Assembly: GCA_005888095.1 (NCBI GenBank)
Contig: VBKF01000092.1
Coordinates: 38,548-102,547, forward strand
Origin: Deltaproteobacteria bacterium
GTDB taxonomy: Bacteria; Desulfobacterota; Binatia; DP-6
Reading direction: 5' to 3'
Length of the DNA stretch: 64,000 bases
Position 1 is the first letter of the stretch; each line of letters opens with the position of its first letter. A program made the translations under genes and the position numbers. Below the pieces are notes generated by a model. That model worked only from the letters and a program-made list of their open reading frames with translations, searched no databases and was not told the origin of the DNA. Shown here piece by piece: positions 43,533 through 53,228 of the stretch.

Positions 43533-43659
43533 CTACCCCGCGTCTTCAGAGCGAGGTCTCCATGTGGAAGCGGGCGCCGCCGGTCAGGGCCTGGGAACAT
43601 CCAGGCAACTCCCTACGTGATCAGTGAAGGCACGCAGCGGCGCATGGCAAGGAGGCCAA

Positions 43660-45066
43660 ATGAGACCGATGACGGTTGGATTCCGGGGGGCGATCGTGGC
43701 ACTGGCGCTCATCATCGCCTCCCCCGCACGCGCGCAGTTCAACATCCCCACGACGATCACCAACCTGTCCGGGTTCGGGATCCCGCTCGACGGGATCCTC
43801 GTCGAGGCGGCCCAGGGGCATAACGACGACCTCGCGACGTTCGCCGACGGCCAGCTCACCTTCACCGAGGTGGACAGCCTCCCCGAGCTCGGACCGATCT
43901 TCAACAGCCGATCGTGCGGCGCCTGTCACTTCCAGCCCGCGCTCGGCGGCTCCGGACAGTTCATCAACGAGGTCCGCGTGCGCAACAACACGGCCGGCGG
44001 ACCCCTCCACATCTTCGCGAGCGACAACATCCTCCGCGCGGGGCCCCAGAAGCAGGGCACGACGACGATCTTCCCGGCGGGGCTCGAGTCGACGCCTCTC
44101 GGCTGCCAGATCACCGCGCCGAAGTGCACGCAGTCGGTCTGTCAGACCGAGGAAGCGAGCCGGACGACATTCGTGACGACGCTCAAGATCTGCAATCCGA
44201 CGAGCAGCGCGTTCCTCTCCGGCACGAACTGCACGGCCGAGCGGCAGTCGACGCCGCTGTTCGGATTCGGCCTGGTCGAGGCGGTCGCGAACTCGACCTT
44301 CGTCGCGATCGCCAACAGCCAACCGCTGGCCATCCGCGGCACGGTGAAGACGGTCGTCGAGCTCGGCGCGACCCGCGTCGCGCGCTTCGGATGGAAGGAC
44401 GACGTCGCGACGCTGCGCGGCTTCGCGGCGGACGCCTACCTGAACGAGATCGGCATCACCAACCCCGACGCGCCGAACGAGCGCAGCAGCTGCGCCCTCG
44501 GCGTCACCAAGTTCGGCGTGCTGCTCGACGCGGCCGACGACCCCGAGGACACGATCCAGAGCGACGGGCGCGCCGACATCGACCGCTTCGCGGACTTCAT
44601 GCGGGGACTGGCACCGCCGCCGACTCTCAACCAGAGCAACTCCGCCCAGGCGGGGCACACGCTCTTCAACCAGATCGGCTGCGGCGGCTGCCACGTCGAG
44701 AGCATCACGACCGCCGCGAACCCTGCCGCCTTCGTTCCGCCGACCAGCGGTGGCGTGCCCATCACCTCGAGCCTGAACAACATCCTCGCCAACCAGACCT
44801 TCCACCCGTTCAGCGACTTCCTGCTGCACGACATGGGCTCGCTCGGCGACGGGATCACGTCCGGGGCTGCCGGACCGCGCATGATGCGCACCGCCCCGCT
44901 CTGGGGCGTACGCGGCAAGTCGCGCCTCCTGCACGACGGGCGTGCGGAGGAGGTCGAGGACGCGATCAACCTGCACGACGGCCAGGCCGCGGCTGCCGCG
45001 GCCCAGTTCCAGGGCCTGACCGACGGCCAGCGGCAGGCGGTCCTCGACTTCCTGAAGACGATCTAA
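43660..45066 (+). CDS. DUF1111 (di-heme oxidoreductase family) secreted cytochrome c, copy 1
   Basis: 468 aa with a signal peptide (FRGAIVALALIIASPARAQF). Two heme motifs, CGACH at residue 86 and CGGCH at 341, fit the DUF1111 family of di-heme c-type proteins. The family signature FSDFLLHDMGSLGDG and the C-terminal RTAPLWGVRGKSRLLHDGRA are present. A central insertion (about 150-200) holds five further cysteines (CQITAPKCTQSVC and others). The ATG 43660 has GGAGGCC upstream. Members are found in metal-responsive and alkane- or sulfur-oxidising bacteria; the substrate is unknown. A strong hairpin follows the gene. Confidence 0.88.
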   Translation: MRPMTVGFRGAIVALALIIASPARAQFNIPTTITNLSGFGIPLDGILVEAAQGHNDDLATFADGQLTFTEVDSLPELGPIFNSRSCGACHFQPALGGSGQFINEVRVRNNTAGGPLHIFASDNILRAGPQKQGTTTIFPAGLESTPLGCQITAPKCTQSVCQTEEASRTTFVTTLKICNPTSSAFLSGTNCTAERQSTPLFGFGLVEAVANSTFVAIANSQPLAIRGTVKTVVELGATRVARFGWKDDVATLRGFAADAYLNEIGITNPDAPNERSSCALGVTKFGVLLDAADDPEDTIQSDGRADIDRFADFMRGLAPPPTLNQSNSAQAGHTLFNQIGCGGCHVESITTAANPAAFVPPTSGGVPITSSLNNILANQTFHPFSDFLLHDMGSLGDGITSGAAGPRMMRTAPLWGVRGKSRLLHDGRAEEVEDAINLHDGQAAAAAAQFQGLTDGQRQAVLDFLKTI

Positions 45067-45084
45067 GACGATCTAGGGTCGAAG

Positions 45085-45117
45085 CCCCGTCGCGCGGCGC
45101 GGTGCCGCGCGACGGGG
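45085..45117 (+). terminator. 14-bp perfect-stem hairpin after the DUF1111 gene
   Basis: CCCCGTCGCGCGGC-GCGGT-GCCGCGCGACGGGG is a perfect 14-bp stem, 18 bp after the stop. No T-run follows. It ends only 11 bp before the next start codon, so it could reduce read-through or hide that gene's translation start. Confidence 0.6.
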
Positions 45118-45128
45118 CGATCTCCCCA

Positions 45129-46235
45129 GTGAGGGTTTCCGTCGCGCTCCTGTCCATCCTCGTTGCGGCCGCGCTCGGGCCGACGGGGACGAGCGCCGGC
45201 GATGCAGGCTCGCTCGGTGTCTACGTCGCCGGCGAGCTCGACCAGCAGGGCAAGCTCGCCGAGGCCCTCCCGCTGTACCGGTCACGCGCCGAAGAGACCG
45301 GCACCCAGGCCGACCGGCTTCGCTACGCGACGGCGCTGCTTCGCGCCGGGCAGCGCGAGGCCGCCGAGGCCGTCCTCGGAGAGCTTCGTCGCAAGGACAC
45401 ACATGGCGAGAGCGGCGCGGTCGTCGCCTCGAGTCTGCTCGCCGCCGGGTTCCCGGCGCTCGCCGTCCCCCACGCCCGGGCCGCTCACGAGGCTGCGCCG
45501 CGCGATCCCGGGAGGACGCTGCTCCTCATCCGCGCCCTCACGGCGGCCGGCGACCGGGAGTCCGCGCGCGCGCTGATCGCCAAGACGCGCGGCGAGGCGG
45601 CCCGTTGGGCCGACGGGGAGCGCCTCGAGCTCGCCCGCTGGCAGATCCGGATGGGCGACGTGCGACCGGCCCGCACGCTGCTCGACCGCGAGCCGCCCGA
45701 AGTCGTCGGGCAGATGTTCCGCGACTCGATCCGTGCGGACGTCGCGCTCGGGCAGCGCGACTGGCCGGCCGTCTCGGAGCTCCTCGGGCGTGCGGAGCGC
45801 CGCGTCCCCGCAGGCCTGACGGGCAAGCGCGTCGCCCGCGCCTGGCGCAACGTGCAGCGCGAGCTCTACAGCGTGCAGCTCCGGCGCGCCCTCGCCCTCT
45901 GGCGCGAGGGCCCGCGCGACCGAGCGGTCCCGGAAGCACGCAGCGCGCAGGCGAGCGACGAGGAGTACGTCCGCTCGGCGGCGATCCTCCTCCTCGCCGC
46001 GTCGGACTTCGCCGGGGGGCGCCGCGCCGAGGCGCAGGCACGGCTCGACGCGCTCGCCGGCCACGACCGCCGCTTCGCCGACCCGGTCGCGCACCTCCGG
46101 AAGGCACTGGCAAGCGACGCCAAGGAGGATCCCGTCGCCCCGCTCCAGGCCGCGCTCGCCGGCGAGGATCGGTCCCTCGAGTTCGTGACCGCACCGCTGG
46201 TCGAGAGCCTGCGCGAGTCGCTGGTCACCCCATGA
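45129..46235 (+). CDS. exported helical-repeat (TPR-like) protein
   Basis: 368 aa. The GTG at 45129 gives a signal peptide (RVSVALLSILVAAALGPTGT). The rest is Ala/Arg-rich paired helices of TPR type: YVAGELDQQGKLAEALPLYR, LRYATALLRAGQREAAEAVL, LLLIRALTAAGDRESARALI, RWQIRMGDVRPARTLLDREP. No catalytic motif is seen. It probably scaffolds other periplasmic proteins. It may depend on the DUF1111 promoter through read-through of the hairpin. Its last 11 bp overlap the convergent SDR gene. Confidence 0.65.
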   Translation: MRVSVALLSILVAAALGPTGTSAGDAGSLGVYVAGELDQQGKLAEALPLYRSRAEETGTQADRLRYATALLRAGQREAAEAVLGELRRKDTHGESGAVVASSLLAAGFPALAVPHARAAHEAAPRDPGRTLLLIRALTAAGDRESARALIAKTRGEAARWADGERLELARWQIRMGDVRPARTLLDREPPEVVGQMFRDSIRADVALGQRDWPAVSELLGRAERRVPAGLTGKRVARAWRNVQRELYSVQLRRALALWREGPRDRAVPEARSAQASDEEYVRSAAILLLAASDFAGGRRAEAQARLDALAGHDRRFADPVAHLRKALASDAKEDPVAPLQAALAGEDRSLEFVTAPLVESLRESLVTP

Positions 46236-46980
46236 GCCAGCCGCCGTTCACATCGAGGTTCTGCCCGGTGATGAAGCGGGCCTGGTCCGAGAGGAGGAAG
46301 TGAACGGCGTGGGCGACGTCCTCGGGGGTGCCACGGAACTTGAGCGACTGGCGCTCGATCACCCGGCGCGCGTAGCCCTCGGGATCGGGATGCACCTGCT
46401 CGGCGTCGGTCGGGATGGCGCCCGGGCTCACGGCGTTCACGCGGATGTTGTCGGGGCCGAGCTCGCGCGCGAGCGCGCGCGTCATGCCGAGCAGCGCGCC
46501 CTTGGAGGCGACGTACGGCACGAAGTTCGCCCACTCGCCCCCGAGCGTGATGCTGCAGACGTTGACCACGGCACCCCCGCCCCGCGCGCGCATCGACGGG
46601 ACGAGCGCCTGCACGAGCGCGAAGGCAGCGTGCGCGTTGACCCGCTGGATGCGCTCGTACTCCTCGAGCGTGTAGTCGGCGATCGGCTTGAGCGGCACCA
46701 CCGCGGCGTTGTTGACGAGGCCGTGGAAGCCATTCACCTCGCGATCGAGCGACAGCGCCTGGCCGCGGGCGCCGGCGAGGTCCGCGAGATCACCCTGCAC
46801 GAAGCGCACCGGCGCCCCCGTGCCGTCGGCGTTCAGCGCGCCGGCGACGGCCCGGCCGCCCTCGGCGTTGACGTCATGGAGCACGACCCGCGCCCCCGCC
46901 GCCCGCAGCCGCCTCGCCATGGCGGAGCCGAGGCCTCCCGCGCCTCCGGTGATCAGCACCGCGCGCCCTTCCATGTCCAT
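46225..46980 (-). CDS. short-chain dehydrogenase/reductase
   Basis: 251 aa. Classical SDR motifs are present: LITGGAGGLGSAMARRL (TGxxxGxG), VLHDVN (Asp after beta 2, favouring NAD over NADP), LVNNAAVVP (NNAG-type), the catalytic Ser in NVCSITLGG, the Tyr/Lys pair in PYVASKGAL, and NAVSPGAIPT. The end GQNLDVNGGWLMG is the usual C-terminal strand. The substrate is unknown, but the gene lies 2 bp downstream of the GH3 glycosidase, so a sugar or aglycone alcohol is a plausible target. The start is ATG 46980, with ATG 46974 as a two-codon shorter alternative. Confidence 0.9.
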   Translation of the reverse strand: MDMEGRAVLITGGAGGLGSAMARRLRAAGARVVLHDVNAEGGRAVAGALNADGTGAPVRFVQGDLADLAGARGQALSLDREVNGFHGLVNNAAVVPLKPIADYTLEEYERIQRVNAHAAFALVQALVPSMRARGGGAVVNVCSITLGGEWANFVPYVASKGALLGMTRALARELGPDNIRVNAVSPGAIPTDAEQVHPDPEGYARRVIERQSLKFRGTPEDVAHAVHFLLSDQARFITGQNLDVNGGWLMG

Positions 46981-46982
46981 GG

Positions 46983-49280
46983 CTACTCGATCCGCGCCTG
47001 CGTCGGGACGATCGCCGCCTGGCGATGCTCGGCCGTCGGTCCCCCGAGATCGATGCTCGCCGACCCGCGGATGTCCGCCGACGACGCGCCCACCATGAAC
47101 GTGAGCACGCCGGGCTCGGTCACGAACCGCATCTCCGGGTCGTAGAAGGCGAGGCGGCTCGGATGCACCGTGAAGTGGACGGTGCGCCGTTCGCCCGGCG
47201 CGAGCGAGACCCACGCGAAGCCGACGAGCTGCCGGTCCGGGCGCGCCACGGATGCCACCTCGTCGCGCACGTAGAGCTGGATCACCTCGTCGCCGGCACG
47301 CGTGCCGGCATTGGCGACACGGACCGACACCTCGATGGGCTCGCACGTGCTCGCGCCGCGCACACGGAGCTGGTCGTAGGCAAACGCCGTGTAGCCGAGA
47401 CCGTGGCCGAAGGGAAAGAGCGGCGTCGCCGGCGAGTCGGTGTAGTCACCGTGAAACGCCGACCGTCCGCCGCCCGCCCGATACCGGTAGTAGACCGGCA
47501 CCTGTCCCACCGAGCGCGGCAGCGACACGGGGAGCCGCCCGGAGGGATTCACCGTACCGAAGAGCACGTCTGCGATGGCGTTGCCGCCTTCCTCCCCGGG
47601 AAGCCAGGCGTAGAGCAGTGCGGCCGCGTGCACCGCGATCCGGGGAAGCGCGAGTACGCGGCCGCCGATCACCACGACGACGGTCGGCGTCCCGGTGGCG
47701 ATCACGCGGTCGACGAGCTCGGGTTGCGCGCCGGTGAGCCCCAGGTCGGTTGCGTCGCGCGCCTCGCCGACGGTGCAGTCCCCCGTGAGCCCGGAGCGCC
47801 CGCCGACGCAGACGATCGCCACGTCCGCGTCCCGCGCCGCCCCCACGGCGTCGGCGATGCCGCGCGGGTCGGGATCGCGAACGTCGCAGCCCCGGGCGTG
47901 GAAGACGCGCGTCCCGGACCCGACGGCGTCGCGGATTCCCGCGAGCGGAGTCACGTGCGGCGTGAAATGCGCTGGCGCCGGAAGATGCATGATCTCCAGG
48001 TGCGCCGGGTAATGATAGTCGCCCTGCAGGAGACGCGGGTCGTCGGCGGTGGGGCCGACGACGGCGATCGTCCGCCGATCCGCGCCGAGCGGCAGCACCC
48101 CGGAGTTCGTGAGCAGGCAGCACGAGCGCGCGGCAACGGTCCGCGCCAGCGCGCGCTGCTCGGCCGTGTCGTACACCCGGCCCGCCGCGCCGGCGTCGGC
48201 GTAGGGCCGCTCGAAGAGCCCGAGCTGGAGCTTCTGCCGCAGCACGCGACGCGCCGAGCGGTCGACGAGCGCCTCGCTCACCTCGCCCGTACCGACCAGC
48301 GCCGCGAGCTCGCGATAGCAGTCGAGGACCGGCAGCTCGAGGTCGAGGCCGGCCTCGAGCGCCTGGCGCGCCGCTTCGCGCCTGCTCCCCGCCGTCCGGT
48401 GGGCAAATTCGAGCAGCGCGACGGCGAAGTAGTCGGCCACCACGACGCCGTCGAAGCCGAGCTCGTCGCGCAGCAGGCGGGTGAGGATCTCGGCGGCGCC
48501 GGCGCACGGCAAGCCGTCGACGGAGCTGTAGGAGTTCATGACGCTGGCGAGCCCGGCGTCGCGGATCGCGGCGGCAAACGGCTCGGCGAACACCTCCCGC
48601 AGCTCGCGCGGGCCGACGTGCACCGGGGCATGATTCATCCCGCCCTCGGGCAGCCCGTAGGCGAGGAAGTGCTTGCCCGTGCAGACGACGCCGCCGCCGA
48701 GGTCGTCGGTCTGGAGACCGCGCACGTAGGCCGTCCCGAGCACGCCCGCGAGGTAGGGGTCCTCGCCGTAGGTCTCCTCCACGCGGCCCCAGCGGGGGTC
48801 GCGCGCCACGTCGAGCACCGGCGAGAGCGTGTGTCGCGCGCCGACCGCCAGCATCTGCTCGCGAATCACGCCGGCGACGGCCTCCACGAGCGCCGGGTCC
48901 CAGGTGGCCGCGAGACCGATCGCCTGGGGGAACACGGTGGCGTCCCGCGCACAGAGGCCGCCCACCGACTCCTCGTGCACGATCGCCGGGATGCCGAGCC
49001 GCGTGTCCTCGACCAGGAAGCGCTGGATGTCGTTCAGGAGCCGCGCCCTCGCCGCTGGGCCGAGCGCCGTGGACGCGCCGATGCGCGTCACGTGTCCCGT
49101 GCCATGCCGCAGCCGGACCCGAGCACGCTCGACGTCGAAGCCGTCGTCCGTGATCAGCTCGGTCACCCACACGCCGCCCAGCTGCGCGAGCTTCTCGTCG
49201 AGCGTCATGTGCCGCAGGAGATCCTCGACGCGGGCGTCGAGGGAGGCGCTCGGGTCGCGGTAGAGCGGGGTGGCGCCCAC
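46983..49280 (-). CDS. glycoside hydrolase family 3 beta-glucosidase-like protein
   Basis: 765 aa without a signal peptide. The GH3 N-terminal barrel has DPRWGRVEETYGEDPYLAG, VVCTGKHFLAYGLPEGGMNH (KHFxxYG), and the nucleophile Asp about 283 in ELGFDGVVVADYFAV. The C-terminal alpha/beta domain (CCLLTNSGVLPLG, WLPGEEGGNAIADVLFG, NPSGRLPVSLPRSVGQVP) and a fibronectin III-like end (VRVANAGTRAGDEVIQLYVR) complete the three-domain architecture. It cleaves beta-linked gluco- or xylo-oligosaccharides. GTG at 49280 is the start. It follows the haloperoxidase gene by 17 bp and precedes the SDR by 2 bp. Confidence 0.93.
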   Translation of the reverse strand: MGATPLYRDPSASLDARVEDLLRHMTLDEKLAQLGGVWVTELITDDGFDVERARVRLRHGTGHVTRIGASTALGPAARARLLNDIQRFLVEDTRLGIPAIVHEESVGGLCARDATVFPQAIGLAATWDPALVEAVAGVIREQMLAVGARHTLSPVLDVARDPRWGRVEETYGEDPYLAGVLGTAYVRGLQTDDLGGGVVCTGKHFLAYGLPEGGMNHAPVHVGPRELREVFAEPFAAAIRDAGLASVMNSYSSVDGLPCAGAAEILTRLLRDELGFDGVVVADYFAVALLEFAHRTAGSRREAARQALEAGLDLELPVLDCYRELAALVGTGEVSEALVDRSARRVLRQKLQLGLFERPYADAGAAGRVYDTAEQRALARTVAARSCCLLTNSGVLPLGADRRTIAVVGPTADDPRLLQGDYHYPAHLEIMHLPAPAHFTPHVTPLAGIRDAVGSGTRVFHARGCDVRDPDPRGIADAVGAARDADVAIVCVGGRSGLTGDCTVGEARDATDLGLTGAQPELVDRVIATGTPTVVVVIGGRVLALPRIAVHAAALLYAWLPGEEGGNAIADVLFGTVNPSGRLPVSLPRSVGQVPVYYRYRAGGGRSAFHGDYTDSPATPLFPFGHGLGYTAFAYDQLRVRGASTCEPIEVSVRVANAGTRAGDEVIQLYVRDEVASVARPDRQLVGFAWVSLAPGERRTVHFTVHPSRLAFYDPEMRFVTEPGVLTFMVGASSADIRGSASIDLGGPTAEHRQAAIVPTQARIE

Positions 49281-49297
49281 GACGACCTCGACCTCGC

Positions 49298-51898
49298 CTA
49301 CGGTGCGGCGGTGCCGTCGAAGTACGTGAGCGCCTTGTTGAGCGCGGCAATGCCGATCTGGTCGCCGACGCGACGTCCCGTGAAGTCGTCCGCCTCCACG
49401 TGGATGCCGCCCCACAGGCGCGACTGCCCGGCCTGGTCGGCGGCGTCGAAGTAGCGCGCCCACTGGAGCGTCACGTCCCCGGACGGCCCGGCCTCGAACT
49501 GCAGGAACCCGTTCTGCCGCACGACGAACTCGCCGAGTCCGCCGGGGAAGAACTCGCTGCCCGTGATGAGCGTCAGCACCTCGGCGGCGGAGCGGCTGAA
49601 CGTGCTGTGGCCCGAGAAGTAGCCGGGGAAGGCCGGCGTGACGAACGTGGCGCGTTGATACGGCACCCATCCCTTTGCCAGCACCCATCGCGTGCCGCTG
49701 TGCTGCGTCTTCGGATCCGCCGGCCCGCCGGGCCACGCGACGATCGCGACGTCGCCGAGCTGCGCGCCCGCGGCGACGAGGTCGGCATGGCGCTCGCCGG
49801 CGGCAGAGCTCTCGGCCGTGATGAGCTCGATGACCCCCGGCTCGAGGGGGAGCCCCATGGGGTGGAACGACGCCTGCCCCGAGTCGGACGACTGGCCCTT
49901 CTTCCCCATGTAGCGGATCATGGTGATCGGCCGCACGCCGTCGTACTTGCGCTTCGCCCCCCAGCAGGCGATCGCCGCATCGTGCACCGCGGCATTGAGG
50001 GCGAGGTAGGTCTTCACGTCCCACTCGAGCGGATCCAGCACGGGCCCGGCGCCGCGGAACCGCCGCTCGAATCCCGCCGTGTCGGCGACCGAGTTCGCGA
50101 GCACGTTCCAGTGTCCGGGCGGTGTCTCCGACGTCGGGCCGTCGGCCCAGTACTCGGCGATCAGACGGCCGAAGTCGCCGCGCTTGACGAGCTCGGGCGT
50201 GTAGGGCTGCCCGGTCGCCGGGTTCACGGGGTAGCCGTGGCCGTCGTTCGTGCCGAGGGGGTTGTTGCCGAGGGACGCCGGCGAGATGTCGATCATCGTC
50301 GGGTCGTCGGGGGTCAGGCGGCTGCTCAGCTCGATCACCTGCTGCACCTGCGCCTTGAAGGTGAGGTCCGTGGCGTCGCCCAGCCCGGTGAGCTGCGGCT
50401 GCGGCCCCGGGTCGAGGTAGAGGTCGGTCGGGTTCGCCCGCGTCAGCGCAAACGGCGTCACGTCGCCCCACTGGGAGCCGACGAACGTCTGGATCTTGCC
50501 GGGGAGCGGCACGCCGTTCTGGCCGATCATCTTGTCGAGCGCGAGCGGCTGCCAGCGGTTCGGGTCGGCGACGGTCGCGAAGTCGATGTCGGGGACCTTC
50601 ACGATCAACGGCTGATTCACCGGGTGGTAGCTCGGGTCGGCGTAGTTGCCGTCCTCGTTCGAGCCGTCGGTCTTGCCGGAGGCGATCACGGCCGCTGCGA
50701 TCCGATTGCCGAGGGCGGCCGGGCCCGAGCCCGTCGTGTCGGTGAACGTCTTGTCGAGACCGAGGGCGTTCAGGCGGGTGTCGAAGCTCACCTGCGACGC
50801 GCCGGCGTTGAGCGCGAGATCGGGCGAGTAGCGTTCCGAGAGGACGCGGTAGGCGGCGAAGCTGATCGCGATCGCGCGGTCGCGCTCGACGTCGGTCGAG
50901 GTGGCGCGCTCGTGCGTCAGGTAGGGCCTGGCGGTGGCGTCGTACGCGGCCCAGGCATCGTACATGGCCACGGAGACGTGAAAGAGGTTGCGTGCGTGGA
51001 CGGGCGGCCGGGGGTTGTCGCGGCGGATGGCCGCCAGCATCTCCTCGTCCCATTGCCGGGCCACCGACTGGGTGGTGACGGGGCGCTCACCACAGTATCG
51101 CGTCGCAATCCCGACGTCGTTGAACTGGTGGCAGGCCCTGCCGACGTGATCGCCGCCGTTCACGGCGTTGCACGTCCCGCAGGAAGCCTGAAAGCCGACG
51201 CAGGCGAAGAGGTCCGGCAGTGCGTCGGCAGCGCACTCGCCCGGCGCGGCGGCGGCGAGCGCGACGCCCTCGCATTTCCTGCTCACCAGCGCCTGGGCGG
51301 CATTCCGGGTCCGCGCGAGCCGGCCCGTTTCGACCCCCACGCAGGTCTGGAGCGCGAGTGCCGACGTCGCGCCGTGCCGGAGCTTGAACCGCTTGCAGCG
51401 GTTGAACTCCCCCAGCTCGGCCAGGGTCACGAGCGCGAGCCCCTTCGCGGCCGCGATCTGGCAGCCGGCCGCGGCGCGATCGGTGGCCGTGGTCTTGAGC
51501 ACCGCGGCCAGCTCCGGACCGAAGACCGCGTGCAGGCGCAGCGGCGCCGCGAAGGCGTCGTTCACCTCCTGCGCGCTCTGCGGGCCGAAAGGGGGCGCCT
51601 CCCGACACTTGCGGCCGGCGACCGCGACGGTCCTCCGCTCCGCGCGGCCCACGGCGCCACCGCGGTCGGCCGCCAGGCACTGGTCGGCGGTCTCGCCTCC
51701 CGCGAGCTTGCCGGTGCACGCGTCGCGCACGCAGCGCGTGGCCGCGGCAACGCTGACCGCTGCGACGTGCGCCCCCGCCGCGTTGAGCGCGAGCATGCAG
51801 GCGACCTGCTTCCTCGTCGGCCCGTCGGCCTGAGCGGCCGGGACCAGGAAGACACCGACGGCGGCGAGGATTGCCGGGTATGGGAAGCGGCGCGGCAC
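49298..51898 (-). CDS. secreted vanadium-dependent haloperoxidase-like protein with Cys-rich N-terminal domain
   Basis: About 866 aa. Signal peptide RRFPYPAILAAVGVFLVPAA. Residues about 35-240 are a Cys-spaced helical domain (CMLALNAAGAHVAAVSVAAA, GFQASCGTCNAVNGGDH), related in style to the Cys-rich protein at 20.3 kb. The rest is the PAP2/vanadium haloperoxidase fold. All three vanadate-site motifs are seen: KRKYDGVRP (K-x6-RP, about 647), YFSGHSTFS (SGH, about 760), and SRLWGGIH (SR-x5-H). It would oxidise halides with H2O2, or be a phosphatase of the same fold. The start is GTG 51898. It leads an operon with GH3 and SDR genes. Confidence 0.82.
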   Translation of the reverse strand: MPRRFPYPAILAAVGVFLVPAAQADGPTRKQVACMLALNAAGAHVAAVSVAAATRCVRDACTGKLAGGETADQCLAADRGGAVGRAERRTVAVAGRKCREAPPFGPQSAQEVNDAFAAPLRLHAVFGPELAAVLKTTATDRAAAGCQIAAAKGLALVTLAELGEFNRCKRFKLRHGATSALALQTCVGVETGRLARTRNAAQALVSRKCEGVALAAAAPGECAADALPDLFACVGFQASCGTCNAVNGGDHVGRACHQFNDVGIATRYCGERPVTTQSVARQWDEEMLAAIRRDNPRPPVHARNLFHVSVAMYDAWAAYDATARPYLTHERATSTDVERDRAIAISFAAYRVLSERYSPDLALNAGASQVSFDTRLNALGLDKTFTDTTGSGPAALGNRIAAAVIASGKTDGSNEDGNYADPSYHPVNQPLIVKVPDIDFATVADPNRWQPLALDKMIGQNGVPLPGKIQTFVGSQWGDVTPFALTRANPTDLYLDPGPQPQLTGLGDATDLTFKAQVQQVIELSSRLTPDDPTMIDISPASLGNNPLGTNDGHGYPVNPATGQPYTPELVKRGDFGRLIAEYWADGPTSETPPGHWNVLANSVADTAGFERRFRGAGPVLDPLEWDVKTYLALNAAVHDAAIACWGAKRKYDGVRPITMIRYMGKKGQSSDSGQASFHPMGLPLEPGVIELITAESSAAGERHADLVAAGAQLGDVAIVAWPGGPADPKTQHSGTRWVLAKGWVPYQRATFVTPAFPGYFSGHSTFSRSAAEVLTLITGSEFFPGGLGEFVVRQNGFLQFEAGPSGDVTLQWARYFDAADQAGQSRLWGGIHVEADDFTGRRVGDQIGIAALNKALTYFDGTAAP

Positions 51899-52031
51899 GG
51901 AATGCTCTGCCCGTTCAGTGGGTACCAGATTGAGAGGAACGACTCCATCGGACTGACAATGGCGCCATGCCGCCAGCGTTGTTTGACCCGCGCCTTGCTC
52001 TGAGGTCCAATGACACGTGGGGGACCCAGGG

Positions 52032-53228
52032 ATGGAGGCGGCGCGGCGGCACAGCATCCTCGTCATCGACGACGAGCCCGACGTGGTGGAGAGCGTCCGC
52101 GATCTCCTCCGGCTCGACTACCGCGTCCTGGGCGCCACGCGCGCCCGCGAGGGCATCGGCATCCTCGCGCAGGAAGCGATCGACGTGGTGATGACCGACC
52201 AGCGGATGCCGGAGATGACGGGCGTCGAGCTGCTGCATCACGTGCGCGAGACCCATCCGGATGCCATTCGCCTGCTGTTCACCGGCTACGCCGACATCCG
52301 CGCCGTCATCGACGCCATCAACCGCGGCAGCGTCTACCGCTACATCACCAAGCCGTGGGACCCGGACGAGCTGCAATCGATCATCCGGGACGCGGTCGAG
52401 CGGCACGACCTCATCGAGGAGCGCCAGCGGTTGCTTGCCGAGCTCGAGCGCAGCAACGAGGAGCTCCGGGCGGCCAACGCCGCGCTCGCCCAGGCCAGCG
52501 AGCTGAAGTCGAGCTTCATCCAGGTGGCGAGCCACGAGCTGCGGACGCCGATCACGATCCTCCTCGCCCTCACCTACCTGGTGAAGCGTGCCCCCAGCGT
52601 CCCGGAGCCGCTGAACAGCTGGCTCAGGGGCATCGTGAACGCGACCGATCGGCTCCACCACCTGGTCGACCAGCTCACCACGATGCTGTCGCTCGAGCGC
52701 TTCGAGCGGCCGCTCGTCCGGCGGCCCGCGTCGCTCTCCGGGTTGCTGCGGGAGGCCGCGAGCGACGTGCGGCCGTTCGTCGATCTGCGCGGCCAGACGC
52801 TCGCCTGCGACTTCGACGACACGCTCGGGACGATCGACGTGGAGGCGCCGAAGATCCGCGACGCCCTCAACCACCTGCTGCTGAACGCCATCAAGTTCAC
52901 CCCCGACGCCGGGCGCATCACGCTGCGCGCCCGCCGGACGCCGGAGCAGGGCGCCGAGATCGAGGTCGTCGACAGCGGCGCCGGGATCGACGCGGCGAGC
53001 CTGCCCCGCATCTTCGAGCCGTTCTTCACCGCCTTCGACGTCTCGCGGCACGCCTCGGGCGTGTTCGAGTACGACCGCCGCGGGCTCGGGCTCGGGCTGA
53101 GCGTCATGAAGGCCTTCGTCGAGATGCACGGCGGGTCCGTGAGGGTGCGGAGCCAGGTGGGGCGCGGGTCGACGTTCACGGTCGTCCTGCCACCCGGTCC
53201 GCGCGTCGCCGGTCCGCGCGTCGATTGA
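52032..53228 (+). CDS. receiver-histidine kinase protein (REC-HisKA-HATPase order)
   Basis: About 398 aa, soluble. The receiver comes first: HSILVIDDEPDVVESVRDLL, phospho-Asp about 56 in VVMTDQRMPEMTG, FTGYADIRAVIDAIN, YRYITKPWDPDEL. A coiled linker (EERQRLLAELERSNEELRAA) leads to the HisKA box VASHELRTPITILLAL with His about 168. The ATPase has LLLNAIKFTPD, VDSGAGID and RRGLGLGLSVMKAFVEMHGG. The REC-first order means it is probably controlled by phosphorylation from another kinase. It could form a relay with the hybrid kinase at 24 kb. An in-frame GTG at 52017 is an alternative start. It is divergent from the haloperoxidase gene. Confidence 0.88.
   Translation: MEAARRHSILVIDDEPDVVESVRDLLRLDYRVLGATRAREGIGILAQEAIDVVMTDQRMPEMTGVELLHHVRETHPDAIRLLFTGYADIRAVIDAINRGSVYRYITKPWDPDELQSIIRDAVERHDLIEERQRLLAELERSNEELRAANAALAQASELKSSFIQVASHELRTPITILLALTYLVKRAPSVPEPLNSWLRGIVNATDRLHHLVDQLTTMLSLERFERPLVRRPASLSGLLREAASDVRPFVDLRGQTLACDFDDTLGTIDVEAPKIRDALNHLLLNAIKFTPDAGRITLRARRTPEQGAEIEVVDSGAGIDAASLPRIFEPFFTAFDVSRHASGVFEYDRRGLGLGLSVMKAFVEMHGGSVRVRSQVGRGSTFTVVLPPGPRVAGPRVD

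Larger units (their letters stand above)
43312..43659. other. intergenic region upstream of the DUF1111 cytochrome gene
   Basis: 348 bp without a gene. It holds an AT-rich island in otherwise GC-rich DNA: hairpin plus T-run at 43469-43501, then TTGACA at 43503-43508. Past the island, GGAGGCC at 43651 is the ribosome binding site for the ATG at 43660. The start-distal part (43312-43465) shows nothing recognisable. Confidence 0.6.
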
